Made by a program: the position numbers and the translations under genes. The notes under the pieces are model-generated. The model did not search any database, was not told where the DNA came from, and worked only from the letters and a program-made list of their open reading frames with translations. Source: Microbacterium terricola (GTDB lineage Bacteria; Actinomycetota; Actinomycetes; Actinomycetales; Microbacteriaceae). Taken from it: a stretch of 64,000 nt of DNA. Positions 27,229-34,859 of this stretch are shown piece by piece. Numbering within the stretch: the stretch's first letter is position 1; every line of letters starts with the position of its first letter. The stretch is taken from positions 2,046,001 to 2,110,000 of the forward strand of contig NZ_AP027141.1 of assembly GCF_027943945.1 (NCBI RefSeq), given 5' to 3'.

Positions 27229-27836
27229 GCCGCCTCCCTTGTTGGAAAGAAGCGGACGTCACTCGGCGTGCGCTTCGCGAGCTCGTCGCGCACGCGCCTC
27301 GATAGGACGGCGGGGATGATTCTGCCGTCATCACCGGTGAGACCCGCGTCGCGCATCAAGAGGAAGACGGTCGAGCGCAGTTTCTGCATCGTCTTCGACG
27401 TGACCTCGCCGAGTTCGTCGTGCCAGAGCGCCTTCCCACGGATGAACGAGTCGAAGTGCTCCGGCAGCACATCCGCGGCCAGCTGAAGGAAGCGCTCACG
27501 AAGCACCTCCTCGGCGAACTCGCCGATGAGTGAGTAGCGGCGACAGGTAGCAACCCACATCAACTGAGCGCGCTCCTCTCCTGTAACGACTGCGAGCAGC
27601 GAAACCTCCGCGTCGGTGAGCTCTTGAAGCCTCTGAATCAGCTCCCCGCCCATACGAGTTGCGCTCCGGGATGCGCGGCTCTGGAGAAGGTTCGCGGAGT
27701 CGATGGCCTCGCGCACCTCTCGCCAGTCATGAAGTCGACCGTAGATTTCAGCGGCGAGGGAAGCGTTCTGCAGGAACAGGCGGCCGGTCGTGAAGGACAG
27801 CTTGTAGCGCTCTGACTGCTCTCGCGCTGAACTCAC
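27225..27836 (-). CDS. brxA: BREX type 1 protein BrxA (DUF1819)
   Basis: 203 residues from a GTG at 27836, with GGAGGAGG ideally spaced upstream; a GTG two codons earlier is the alternative. The N-terminal YKLSFTTGRLFLQNA block is the BrxA hallmark. The rest is all-helical, as expected of this DNA-binding small protein. It is the first gene of the BREX operon, and its stop overlaps brxB by four bases. The ~200 bases upstream, back to the VWA gene, must contain the operon promoter or be read through from the VWA gene. Confidence 0.92.
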   Translation of the reverse strand: MSSAREQSERYKLSFTTGRLFLQNASLAAEIYGRLHDWREVREAIDSANLLQSRASRSATRMGGELIQRLQELTDAEVSLLAVVTGEERAQLMWVATCRRYSLIGEFAEEVLRERFLQLAADVLPEHFDSFIRGKALWHDELGEVTSKTMQKLRSTVFLLMRDAGLTGDDGRIIPAVLSRRVRDELAKRTPSDVRFFPTREAA

Positions 27837-28038
27837 GGCCACCTCCTCCTCGAATCGGAAAGTTGATCAGTCTATGGGTGACCAACGACATTGCTGAGCG
27901 CCCGACAAAGTTTGGATGGACGGCGGCTGCCATCCTCCCCGTCTCCCCCAGCCGATCGTAGCGGGCGCCTCGACGAGAGCACGCCCGGGGCTTCGACACC
28001 GCGCGCCAGCGCCGCCGTTCGTGGCCGTTGCTCGCCAA

Positions 28039-28671
28039 CTATGAGCCGGAGCTGTCTCCCCGTGCGATTCCGCGCTCCTCTGCCGTGTAACCCGTCCGGT
28101 TGCCCTGACGGCGCCGGCTGAGCTTGGCAGCGTGCGCGCTCATCACCGCGCCCACGGCTCCGAGGTCATAGTCGATCGCGTCCTCGGCCTGGATGCCGAT
28201 CTTGCGAGCCGCTTCGACCGCGTCCTGGTTGGCGCCAAGGAAAGAAACGTCCCAGTCGAACACCTCACGCTGGTGCTCGATCATCGTGGTCACCATCTCG
28301 GCGGTGTACTCACGGGAACTGTTCTCCTCACCGTCGGTCACGATGGTGACGAGCACCAAGCCCGGGCGCGCGTGCTCAGGCAGTTCAGCCAGCGCCTGGC
28401 CGAACCCGTTGAACGACCACCCCACCGCGTCGTAGAGCGCGGTACCACCCCGGGGAACGAGCTCGACCTTGATGGACTTGGGATCAGCGAAGCGATGAGT
28501 CACCTCAATCTCGGTGTCGAACGTCACGACATCGATGGTTAGCATCCCGGGCTGGCCAGCCTGTGTGGCGATCAGTTGCTCAATCCCGCCGATCATGTCG
28601 TCACGGACAAGGCTCATGGAACCCGAGCGATCGAGGATGATCAGCATCGCGGTGTAGTTGGCGTCGGTCAT
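28039..28671 (-). CDS. von Willebrand factor A (VWA) domain protein
   Basis: 210 residues from the ATG at 28671, preceded by GGAG at six bases; an ATG four codons earlier is less well placed. The whole protein is one VWA domain with a complete MIDAS metal site: DRSGSMS near residue 15, the Thr in PRGGTALYD, and the Asp in IVTDGEEN. There is no signal peptide or membrane segment, so it is cytosolic. The tail is Arg-rich. It lies about 200 bases upstream of brxA on the same strand. VWA proteins usually scaffold protein complexes, often with AAA+ ATPases; a link to BREX here is inferred from position only. Confidence 0.88.
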   Translation of the reverse strand: MTDANYTAMLIILDRSGSMSLVRDDMIGGIEQLIATQAGQPGMLTIDVVTFDTEIEVTHRFADPKSIKVELVPRGGTALYDAVGWSFNGFGQALAELPEHARPGLVLVTIVTDGEENSSREYTAEMVTTMIEHQREVFDWDVSFLGANQDAVEAARKIGIQAEDAIDYDLGAVGAVMSAHAAKLSRRRQGNRTGYTAEERGIARGDSSGS

Positions 28672-29075
28672 GGAGTGCTCCATTCGGTCGGGAAACCCGC
28701 CGGTCGAGCGAGTAGATCAGTCTGATGCGCCCCTCCGACATTGAGATCCGTGACCATAGCTCATGACCGACGCACGGCCCCCGCTCTGCTTTTCGACATT
28801 TAGCCCACCAGCGATCGGGCGCGGCGGAGTGCCGGGAAAGTGGAATCGCGGACCGAGCGAAGCGAGCGAGCAGTACATGCCGCGATAGCCCGGCACGAAG
28901 CCGCGCGCGATCGCTACGCTGTCGGCTTCGGAGGGACGGCACCCGGTCCCCGTCGACAGTTTGCGACGTTCTCCGCCGTCGTCATGCATCGCGTTCCAGC
29001 GTCGTTGACGAAGCGCTCGCTGTGTCCGACACTGACTCGATACTGACCGTCAACCCGGCATGAGTGGAGGTCGAG
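28672..29075. other. Divergent region between VWA and integrase genes
   Basis: About 400 bases without a convincing gene. It contains an AGCGAAGCGAGCGAG stretch near 28858 that resembles the palindromic repeat elements found in and near dnaE2, but without the other arm. Promoters for the VWA and integrase genes are expected here. Confidence 0.35.
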
Positions 29076-30212
29076 ATGGGCACCATCACCCCGTACGAAA
29101 CGGTGAAGGGCCGCCGCTATCGCGTGCGCTACCGCAAGCCGGATCGTAGCGAGGCGGAGAAGCGCGGGTTCACGACGATGCGCGAAGCGAAGCTGTACCT
29201 CTCGATGGTGACGGTGTCGAAGTCAAAGGGCGAGTACATCGATCCGGCGGCGTCCCGAGTGCCGGTGCGGATGTTCGCAGACAGTTGGTTGCGATCCAAA
29301 CAGCCGCCGATGACGAAGCCGTCGTACTACATGACGCTCGAGCGAGCGTGGACGAACCATGTCGCTCCGGTGTGGGCCGACCGCGAGATCTGGTCGATCA
29401 GGCGCTCCGAAGTGCAGGACTGGGTGTCCGACCTCGCGACGCAGAAATCGCGGACGGTGGTTCTGCGCGCTCTCGGAGTGCTCGCCGGCATCCTCGACGT
29501 CGCGATCGACGATCGTCGCCTCGCGAGTAACCCGGCGCGACATGTGCGCAGCCTCCCCCGGAAGGGACCGGGCAAGCGTCGCGTCTACCTCACTCACGAT
29601 CAGGTGGCGACGCTGGCGGCATGCTCGGCGCATGCGACGCTCGTTTTGACGCTTGCGTACACGGGCCTGCGCTGGGGCGAAGCGACAGGACTCCGCGTTC
29701 GGAGTGTGAACCGCCTGCGCAAACGCTTCGTCATCGAGGAGAACGCGGTGATGATCGCCTACGAGATCCACGTCGGCACTCCCAAGACGCATGAGAAGCG
29801 CTCCGTCCCCTACCCCGAGCGGCTCGCGCCGATGATCGAGCAGGCGTGCGCTGGCAAGGGACCCGAGGGACTGCTGTTCGGCGACGGAGTCAATCACATG
29901 CGCAACTCCGGCGCCCAAGGCTGGTTTGCGAACGCGGTGAAGCGTGCGCAAGCGGCCGACCCGTCCATCCCCCGGGTGACCCCCCACGACCTTCGCCACA
30001 CCGCCGCGTCGCTCGCGATCAGTTCGGGCGCCAACGTGAAGGCGGTGCAGCGGATGCTTGGGCACGCATCGGCGGCGATGACGCTCGACACCTACGCCGA
30101 TCTGTTTGAAGACGATCTGGACGAAGTCGCGACGCGACTCAACGCCGCCATGCCGCTCGTTGCGCTGCCGACAGGTCCGCAGACCCGCTACGCCCGGCCG
30201 TCAAAGCCTTAG
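29076..30212 (+). CDS. Tyrosine recombinase (site-specific integrase)
   Basis: 378 residues from the ATG at 29076, which has GGAGG five bases upstream; the GTG at 29064 is the alternative. Domains: an AP2-like arm-binding N-terminus (RYRVRYRKPD), a SAM-like core-binding domain (about 65-165), and the catalytic domain with Arg in TGLRWGEATGL, HDLRH, LGHAS and the nucleophile Tyr in LDTYADLF. All catalytic residues are present. It lies 213 bases from the 3' end of tRNA-Arg(CCU), the usual target of such integrases, and points toward it. It would integrate and excise the island to its left. Confidence 0.93.
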   Translation: MGTITPYETVKGRRYRVRYRKPDRSEAEKRGFTTMREAKLYLSMVTVSKSKGEYIDPAASRVPVRMFADSWLRSKQPPMTKPSYYMTLERAWTNHVAPVWADREIWSIRRSEVQDWVSDLATQKSRTVVLRALGVLAGILDVAIDDRRLASNPARHVRSLPRKGPGKRRVYLTHDQVATLAACSAHATLVLTLAYTGLRWGEATGLRVRSVNRLRKRFVIEENAVMIAYEIHVGTPKTHEKRSVPYPERLAPMIEQACAGKGPEGLLFGDGVNHMRNSGAQGWFANAVKRAQAADPSIPRVTPHDLRHTAASLAISSGANVKAVQRMLGHASAAMTLDTYADLFEDDLDEVATRLNAAMPLVALPTGPQTRYARPSKP

Positions 30213-30345
30213 AGTGCAGATTGCTCAGTTTTTCGACGAGGCTCCGCACGCCCGAAACGCTCCATTCTGGCGATCTGAGACGCCAAACGAAGCATCGTGG
30301 AGGGCGTTGTTTTCGCCTCGAATCCGGCCTCGGAGTTTTCAGAAT

Positions 30346-30367
30346 GCGGGCAAAAAGCGGGCAAAAA
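30346..30367. repeat. Tandem 11-bp direct repeat beside the integrase gene
   Basis: GCGGGCAAAAA occurs twice in perfect tandem (30346-30356 and 30357-30367) between the integrase stop and the tRNA. Short direct repeats in this position are often arm-type integrase or excisionase sites. That role is inferred. Confidence 0.5.
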
Positions 30368-30425
30368 CGACTTTTCGAGTGGTCTGACCTTAGAAGAATC
30401 CCTGATCACAGGCGAAAAACAAGTG

Positions 30426-30497
30426 TGCCCCTGGAGGGACTCGAACCCCCAACCCTCTCCTTAGGACGGAGCAGCTCTTCCATTGAGCTACAGAGGC
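30426..30497 (-). tRNA. tRNA-Arg (anticodon CCU)
   Basis: The minus strand folds as a complete tRNA: acceptor GCCTCTG paired with CAGGGGC plus discriminator A, D-arm GCTC...AGC, anticodon loop GTCCTAA (CCT at its centre), and a T-arm with loop TTCGAGT. The CCA end is not encoded. One mismatch sits at the top of the anticodon stem. The 3' end faces the island, so the integrase probably used this gene as attB; the matching copy of the 3' end should lie left of the window. Confidence 0.92.
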
Positions 30498-30511
30498 TTG
30501 TGCCCTCCAGT

Positions 30512-32632
30512 CTATTGGCCGCGCAGGTCCCTGCGAGTCAGCGGCGGGTCGTCCTCGAGCGTGATCGTGCGCAGCGACCCGGTCGTCACGGCGACCGGTT
30601 CGACCAGCGCGCCGGTCTCGTTCGCTGCGCGCTGCGCCATCATCGCGGCGTCGTCCGCGGCCTCCTGCAGCGCTGACTTGTCGCGCAGCGGCGGGGTGCG
30701 GAAGAACAGCGTGAGGATGAATGCCACGATGACGACCCACATCGCGACCCAGTAGACCGTGACTGTCGAGTCGTTGAACGCGACGAGGAACGGCTTCGTC
30801 AGCCGCGGGTCGGCGCCGGTGAGGAACGACGTGTCGTCCAGGGTTCCGCTGTCACCGGAGGAGTCCTCCGACGACTCGGCGAACTGGTCCTCCAGGGTGG
30901 GAGCGACCGAGGCGACGAATGCGGCGCGGGCGTCGTCGTCCGAGAAGTCGAGCGTCACGGTGCCGTCGTCGGCGATCTGCGCGACCGGGATCTCCTCCTT
31001 GATCTGCGCTGCCGCCTCGGCCTGAGCCTGCGCGACCGCCTGCTCCGTGGCCGCATCCTGCGCACTGGCGGGGATCTCCCCCGCCGCGACCTGATCCGCG
31101 ACCGCCTGGGTCGCAGCATCCTCCGCCTGCGCGAGACCGTCCTCGATCTGCGCGGTCGTCGCGTCGGTCACGCCGGTGACGATCGGGGCGTAGATCTGCT
31201 CCATGATCGCGGCGTTCGCCGGGTCGTTCGCCACGTCGGGGTCGAGCGCGGCATCCAACGCAGAGGTGAGCGTGTCGTCGTCGGCGAGCGAGGCCTGGAT
31301 GTTCGTGGGCAGCACGGTGAACAGCAGCGAGAGCAGCACGGCGGTGCCGAGGGTTCCGCCGATCTGCCGGAAGAACGTCGACGAACTCGTCGCGACGCCC
31401 ATGTCGCGTAGCCCGACCGAGTTCTGGCTGGCGATGGTGAGGGTCTGCATGAGCTGCCCGAGACCGAGGCCGACGAGCAGCATGGCGCCGGCCATGAACC
31501 AGTACGAGCGGTCGTACTCGAGCTTGGTGAGCCAGAAGAACCCGCCGGCGAGCAGGGCTGTGCCCAGGATCGGGAAGATCCGGTACCGGCCGGTCCGCGC
31601 GATGATCTGCCCGCTCGCGATCGACGCGATCATGAGACCGAGGATCATCGGCAGCATCTCGAGGCCGCTCTGCGTCGGCGTCGAGCCGAGCACCAGCTGC
31701 AGGTACAGCGGGATCGTCATCATCGCGCCGAACATGCCGAAGCCGACGAACACGCCGATCACGGTCGCCATCGAGAACGTCGACGAGCGGAACAGCTTCA
31801 GCGGGATGAGCGCGTCGTCCTTCATGAGCGTCTCGGCGATCACGAAGGCGATGATGCCGAGGCCGCCGATCACGTAACAGGCGATCGAGATCGCCGAGCC
31901 CCAGCCCCACTCGCGGCCCTGCTCGGCGACGAGCAGCAGCGGCACGAGCGCCATGATCACGAACGCGGCGCCCCACCAGTCGATCCGCACCGAATGCCTC
32001 GGCTGCTTCGGGATGTGCAGGAACCGCAGCACGATGATCAGCGCGACCAGGCCGATCGGCACGTTGATGAGGAACACCCACCGCCAGCCCGCGATCCCGA
32101 GGATCTCCTCTGCGCCGGCAAACAGGCCGCCGACGAGCGGGCCGATCACGCTCGAGATGCCGAACACCGCGAGGAAGTACCCCTGATACTTCGCGCGCTC
32201 GCGCGGCGCGAGGATGTCGCCCATGATCGCCAGCGGCATCGACATGAGGCCGCCGGCGCCGAGGCCCTGGATCGCCCGGAACGCGGCGAGCTGCAGCATC
32301 GAGGTGGAGAAGGTCGCGAGGATCGACCCGATGATGAACACGACGATCGCGAAGATGAACAGCGGCCGCCGGCCGAAGATGTCGGACAGCTTGCCGTAGA
32401 TCGGCGTCGAGATCGTCGACACGATCAGGTACGCCGTCGTCACCCACGCCTGCTGGCTGAGGCCGTTCAAGTCGTCACCGATCGTGCGGATCGACGTACC
32501 CACGATCGTCTGGTCGAGCGCCGACAGGAACATGCCCGCCATCAGGCCGAAGATCACGAACAGGATCTCGCGATGCGACATCACCGCCTCGACGACAGGA
32601 GCGCGCGGTGCGCGGGCATCCGCTTCAGACAT
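30512..32632 (-). CDS. DHA2-family (14-TM) MFS drug exporter
   Basis: 706 residues. The N-terminal part is a typical EmrB/QacA proton antiporter: SALDQTIVGTSIRTI in TM1, the GKLSDIFGRRP loop motif after TM2, and 13 further predicted helices. The last loop before the final helix is unusually long: about 190 residues, rich in Ala, Gln, Asp and Glu (from ASLADDDTLT to the TVYWVAMW helix), probably outside the membrane. Substrate unknown. It is the first chromosomal gene right of the tRNA. The amidase-domain gene lies upstream on the same strand, about 100 bases away. Confidence 0.9.
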   Translation of the reverse strand: MSEADARAPRAPVVEAVMSHREILFVIFGLMAGMFLSALDQTIVGTSIRTIGDDLNGLSQQAWVTTAYLIVSTISTPIYGKLSDIFGRRPLFIFAIVVFIIGSILATFSTSMLQLAAFRAIQGLGAGGLMSMPLAIMGDILAPRERAKYQGYFLAVFGISSVIGPLVGGLFAGAEEILGIAGWRWVFLINVPIGLVALIIVLRFLHIPKQPRHSVRIDWWGAAFVIMALVPLLLVAEQGREWGWGSAISIACYVIGGLGIIAFVIAETLMKDDALIPLKLFRSSTFSMATVIGVFVGFGMFGAMMTIPLYLQLVLGSTPTQSGLEMLPMILGLMIASIASGQIIARTGRYRIFPILGTALLAGGFFWLTKLEYDRSYWFMAGAMLLVGLGLGQLMQTLTIASQNSVGLRDMGVATSSSTFFRQIGGTLGTAVLLSLLFTVLPTNIQASLADDDTLTSALDAALDPDVANDPANAAIMEQIYAPIVTGVTDATTAQIEDGLAQAEDAATQAVADQVAAGEIPASAQDAATEQAVAQAQAEAAAQIKEEIPVAQIADDGTVTLDFSDDDARAAFVASVAPTLEDQFAESSEDSSGDSGTLDDTSFLTGADPRLTKPFLVAFNDSTVTVYWVAMWVVIVAFILTLFFRTPPLRDKSALQEAADDAAMMAQRAANETGALVEPVAVTTGSLRTITLEDDPPLTRRDLRGQ

Positions 32633-32729
32633 GGCGTCTCCCGTCGGTGTGGGCGTCCGCCCAGTGTCCCGATCCGTCGCCGCGCGCGCAATGGGGTCAG
32701 GCGGCGGCGCCGCCGAGAGGTGAGATGAC

Positions 32730-33959
32730 TTAAGGGATCGAGTAGATCTTCACCGTCGAGTCGGAGTGCTCCTCGTACAGCGCCGAGATCAGCTCGCGAT
32801 ACGGCCCGTCGGAGTTGTGGCTCGCGAACGAGATGATCGGGCCCTCGACGGTGTAGTCCACCTTCGACACGGTCATCGTGTGGTCGCGGCCCGCGCCGTT
32901 CTCGCCCCAGTCGAAGATGCCCACGTCGCCCACCCGCACGCGGTCGAGGTCGTCGACGCCGTGCGAGACGAACCCGTTCGCCTGCAGGTACTCGTCCATC
33001 GCGGGCGTCAGCACCCACGCCTTCGACCCGCCCGACGGCCCGGTCGACGACCAGGTGCCGTCCATCTGCCAGCCGCGGGCGAGCAGCCCCTGACTGGTGA
33101 AGTTGACGCAGTCGCCGCCGGACGGGTTGTCGTCGCCCCAGTCGGCGGTGTTGTAGTCGGTGGCGTAGGCGAGCAGGTACTCGAGCTGCGCCGCGACGTC
33201 TCCCCCAGTCGGCTGCGATCCCGTCACCTGCGCGGCGATCTCGGCGCGGTACCCGCCGGCGGAGCTGCGCACATCGGCTGCGGCGGAGGTCGCGGTCTGC
33301 AGCGCCGCGGCCACGTCGACGGCGGTCGACAGGGTCTCCCGCGCCACGTAGAGCGCATCCTCGGTCGACTTCTCGGCATCCGAGTAGTCGCCCAGCACGT
33401 CGTCGGCGCCGGCGACGGCGCTGTCGACGAAGGCAGTGCGCGCGGCGGTGAGAGCGTCGAGCTGCGCGGTGGACGCGTCGGCCGCCGCACGCAGTGCGTC
33501 GACCCGGCCCTGGACACCGGATGCCGTCGCCAGCGCATCCGCATGCGCCACGTCGATGCCCGCGCTGCCCTGCACGGCGGTCTGCGCGGTCGCGAGGGCA
33601 TCCTCGGCCGCGGTGGCCGCGTCGGCGAGCGCGGTGGAGGCCTTGCCGGAGGGCAGCCCGCTCTGCACGGCGAGCGCCGCCTGCGCGGTGGCGACAGCAT
33701 CCGTCAGCTCGTCGATCGGCACACCGTCGCGCAGCTGCACGATCTCGGCGGCGGTGGCCGCGTAGCCCTCCATCGCCTGCGCCCGCCCGATCATCCCGCT
33801 CACGCTGACGCCGAGCACGACGAGGGTCACGACGCTGACCGCGGTCGTGATCGTCAGGCGCTTGCGCCGCTTGCGGCTGAGCTCGTGGAAGCGGCGCCGG
33901 CGCGACCGCCTCGTCTCGAGGGGCGCGGCCGACACTCGCGTGGGCCGGGGGGTACTCAC
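32730..33959 (-). CDS. Cell-surface amidase-domain protein with Ala-rich helical stalk
   Basis: 409 residues from a GTG at 33959; the frame is open far upstream but with different, non-coding composition. A basic N-terminus precedes one signal-anchor helix (about 34-57). An Ala/Asp/Thr-rich region of about 190 residues, likely helical or coiled, leads to a C-terminal putative amidase domain (Amidase_6-like) with GGDCVNFTSQGLL, holding the probable catalytic Cys, and RDHTMTVSKVD with a conserved His. Proteins of this type are thought to act on the cell wall or its peptides; the substrate is unknown. Confidence 0.8.
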   Translation of the reverse strand: MSTPRPTRVSAAPLETRRSRRRRFHELSRKRRKRLTITTAVSVVTLVVLGVSVSGMIGRAQAMEGYAATAAEIVQLRDGVPIDELTDAVATAQAALAVQSGLPSGKASTALADAATAAEDALATAQTAVQGSAGIDVAHADALATASGVQGRVDALRAAADASTAQLDALTAARTAFVDSAVAGADDVLGDYSDAEKSTEDALYVARETLSTAVDVAAALQTATSAAADVRSSAGGYRAEIAAQVTGSQPTGGDVAAQLEYLLAYATDYNTADWGDDNPSGGDCVNFTSQGLLARGWQMDGTWSSTGPSGGSKAWVLTPAMDEYLQANGFVSHGVDDLDRVRVGDVGIFDWGENGAGRDHTMTVSKVDYTVEGPIISFASHNSDGPYRELISALYEEHSDSTVKIYSIP

Positions 33960-34027
33960 GTTTTCCACGCTACCCGGCTGCGCTGTGTGCTCCGTCCAGC
34001 AACCCCACCGAGTCGCGAGCGCGTGGC

Positions 34028-34378
34028 TCAGGGCCGTGGATCGACGGCGCCGCCGAAGTACACCTCGACCTCGCGCACCCGACCGTCTTCCACCCGGAGG
34101 GCTTCGGTGTTGCGCCACCGCACCCCCTCGACCTGGTACTCGTACCGGTGCAGGACGATCCCGTCCACCTCGACCATCTCGAGCGTCTCGGATGCGCCGT
34201 CGAAGTGGTCGGCACTGGGGAAGCAGCGCTCCAGCCACGCCTGCTTGTCGATGTGGTCGTCCTGCGGACTGGTGAACACGAAGGCGTCGGCCATCAGCGA
34301 TTCGGCCCTCGCCCGGTCCTGCTCGTGGAAGGCGGTCATGAACGAGCGGACGATCTCGACAGCGGATGCGGCGGCCAT
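34028..34378 (-). CDS. SnoaL-like / NTF2-fold protein
   Basis: 116 residues. The pattern IVRSFMTAFHEQDRARAESLMADAFVF, then FPSADHF and a final GRVREVEVYFG strand, is that of small single-domain NTF2-like (SnoaL) proteins. These serve as isomerases, hydrolases or accessory ligand-binding proteins, so no specific reaction can be assigned. No partner enzyme is nearby. Confidence 0.8.
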   Translation of the reverse strand: MAAASAVEIVRSFMTAFHEQDRARAESLMADAFVFTSPQDDHIDKQAWLERCFPSADHFDGASETLEMVEVDGIVLHRYEYQVEGVRWRNTEALRVEDGRVREVEVYFGGAVDPRP

Positions 34379-34466
34379 GCCGTGATGGTAGCCCCGGCCC
34401 GCCGTGGTGCACCCAGATCTTGACGGTGACGGATCGGCATCGCTTTACTTCTCCCGGGGAGGAAAA

Positions 34467-34859
34467 GTGCATCCAAGTCTGCTGGAGACGCTGTCGGCGT
34501 GGCTGCTGGTCATCGCGTTCACGATCTCGCTCGCCTACGAGCTCTGGCGGGCGACCGCCAAGGCGGGCACCTCCCGCCATGACTCGATGCGCGCCTTCCT
34601 GGTCTCGGACCTGTGGCTGTACATCGTCGCGGCGGTCGTGATCGCGCTCCTGTTCAGCGGGTTCGCCGCTGCCGCGTGGGTGGGCCTCATCTTCGCCGCG
34701 CTCATCGTCGTGGTCTCGGTGTTCTACTACAACCCCGTGATCATGCTCGAACGCAAGCCGGGCCTGATCGACTGGATCGAGGACCTCGTCTACACCGGTC
34801 TGCTCTTCGTGGTGGTGGCCTTCCTCTGGCTCGAGGTCGCCGGGCTGACGCTCGCCTAG
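34467..34859 (+). CDS. Small integral membrane protein
   Basis: 130 residues from a GTG at 34467, directly after GGGGAGG. It has three to four hydrophobic helices (about 8-25, 48-85 and 105-127) and short loops. There is no recognised family motif. It converges on dnaE2, and the two stop codons overlap in the palindrome CTAG (34856-34859), so neither can have a terminator between them. Confidence 0.75.
   Translation: MHPSLLETLSAWLLVIAFTISLAYELWRATAKAGTSRHDSMRAFLVSDLWLYIVAAVVIALLFSGFAAAAWVGLIFAALIVVVSVFYYNPVIMLERKPGLIDWIEDLVYTGLLFVVVAFLWLEVAGLTLA

Noticed and set aside
1..30425. Left attachment site for the island
   Set aside because: I looked for a second copy of the tRNA 3' end within the window and saw none, so the left end is taken to lie outside.
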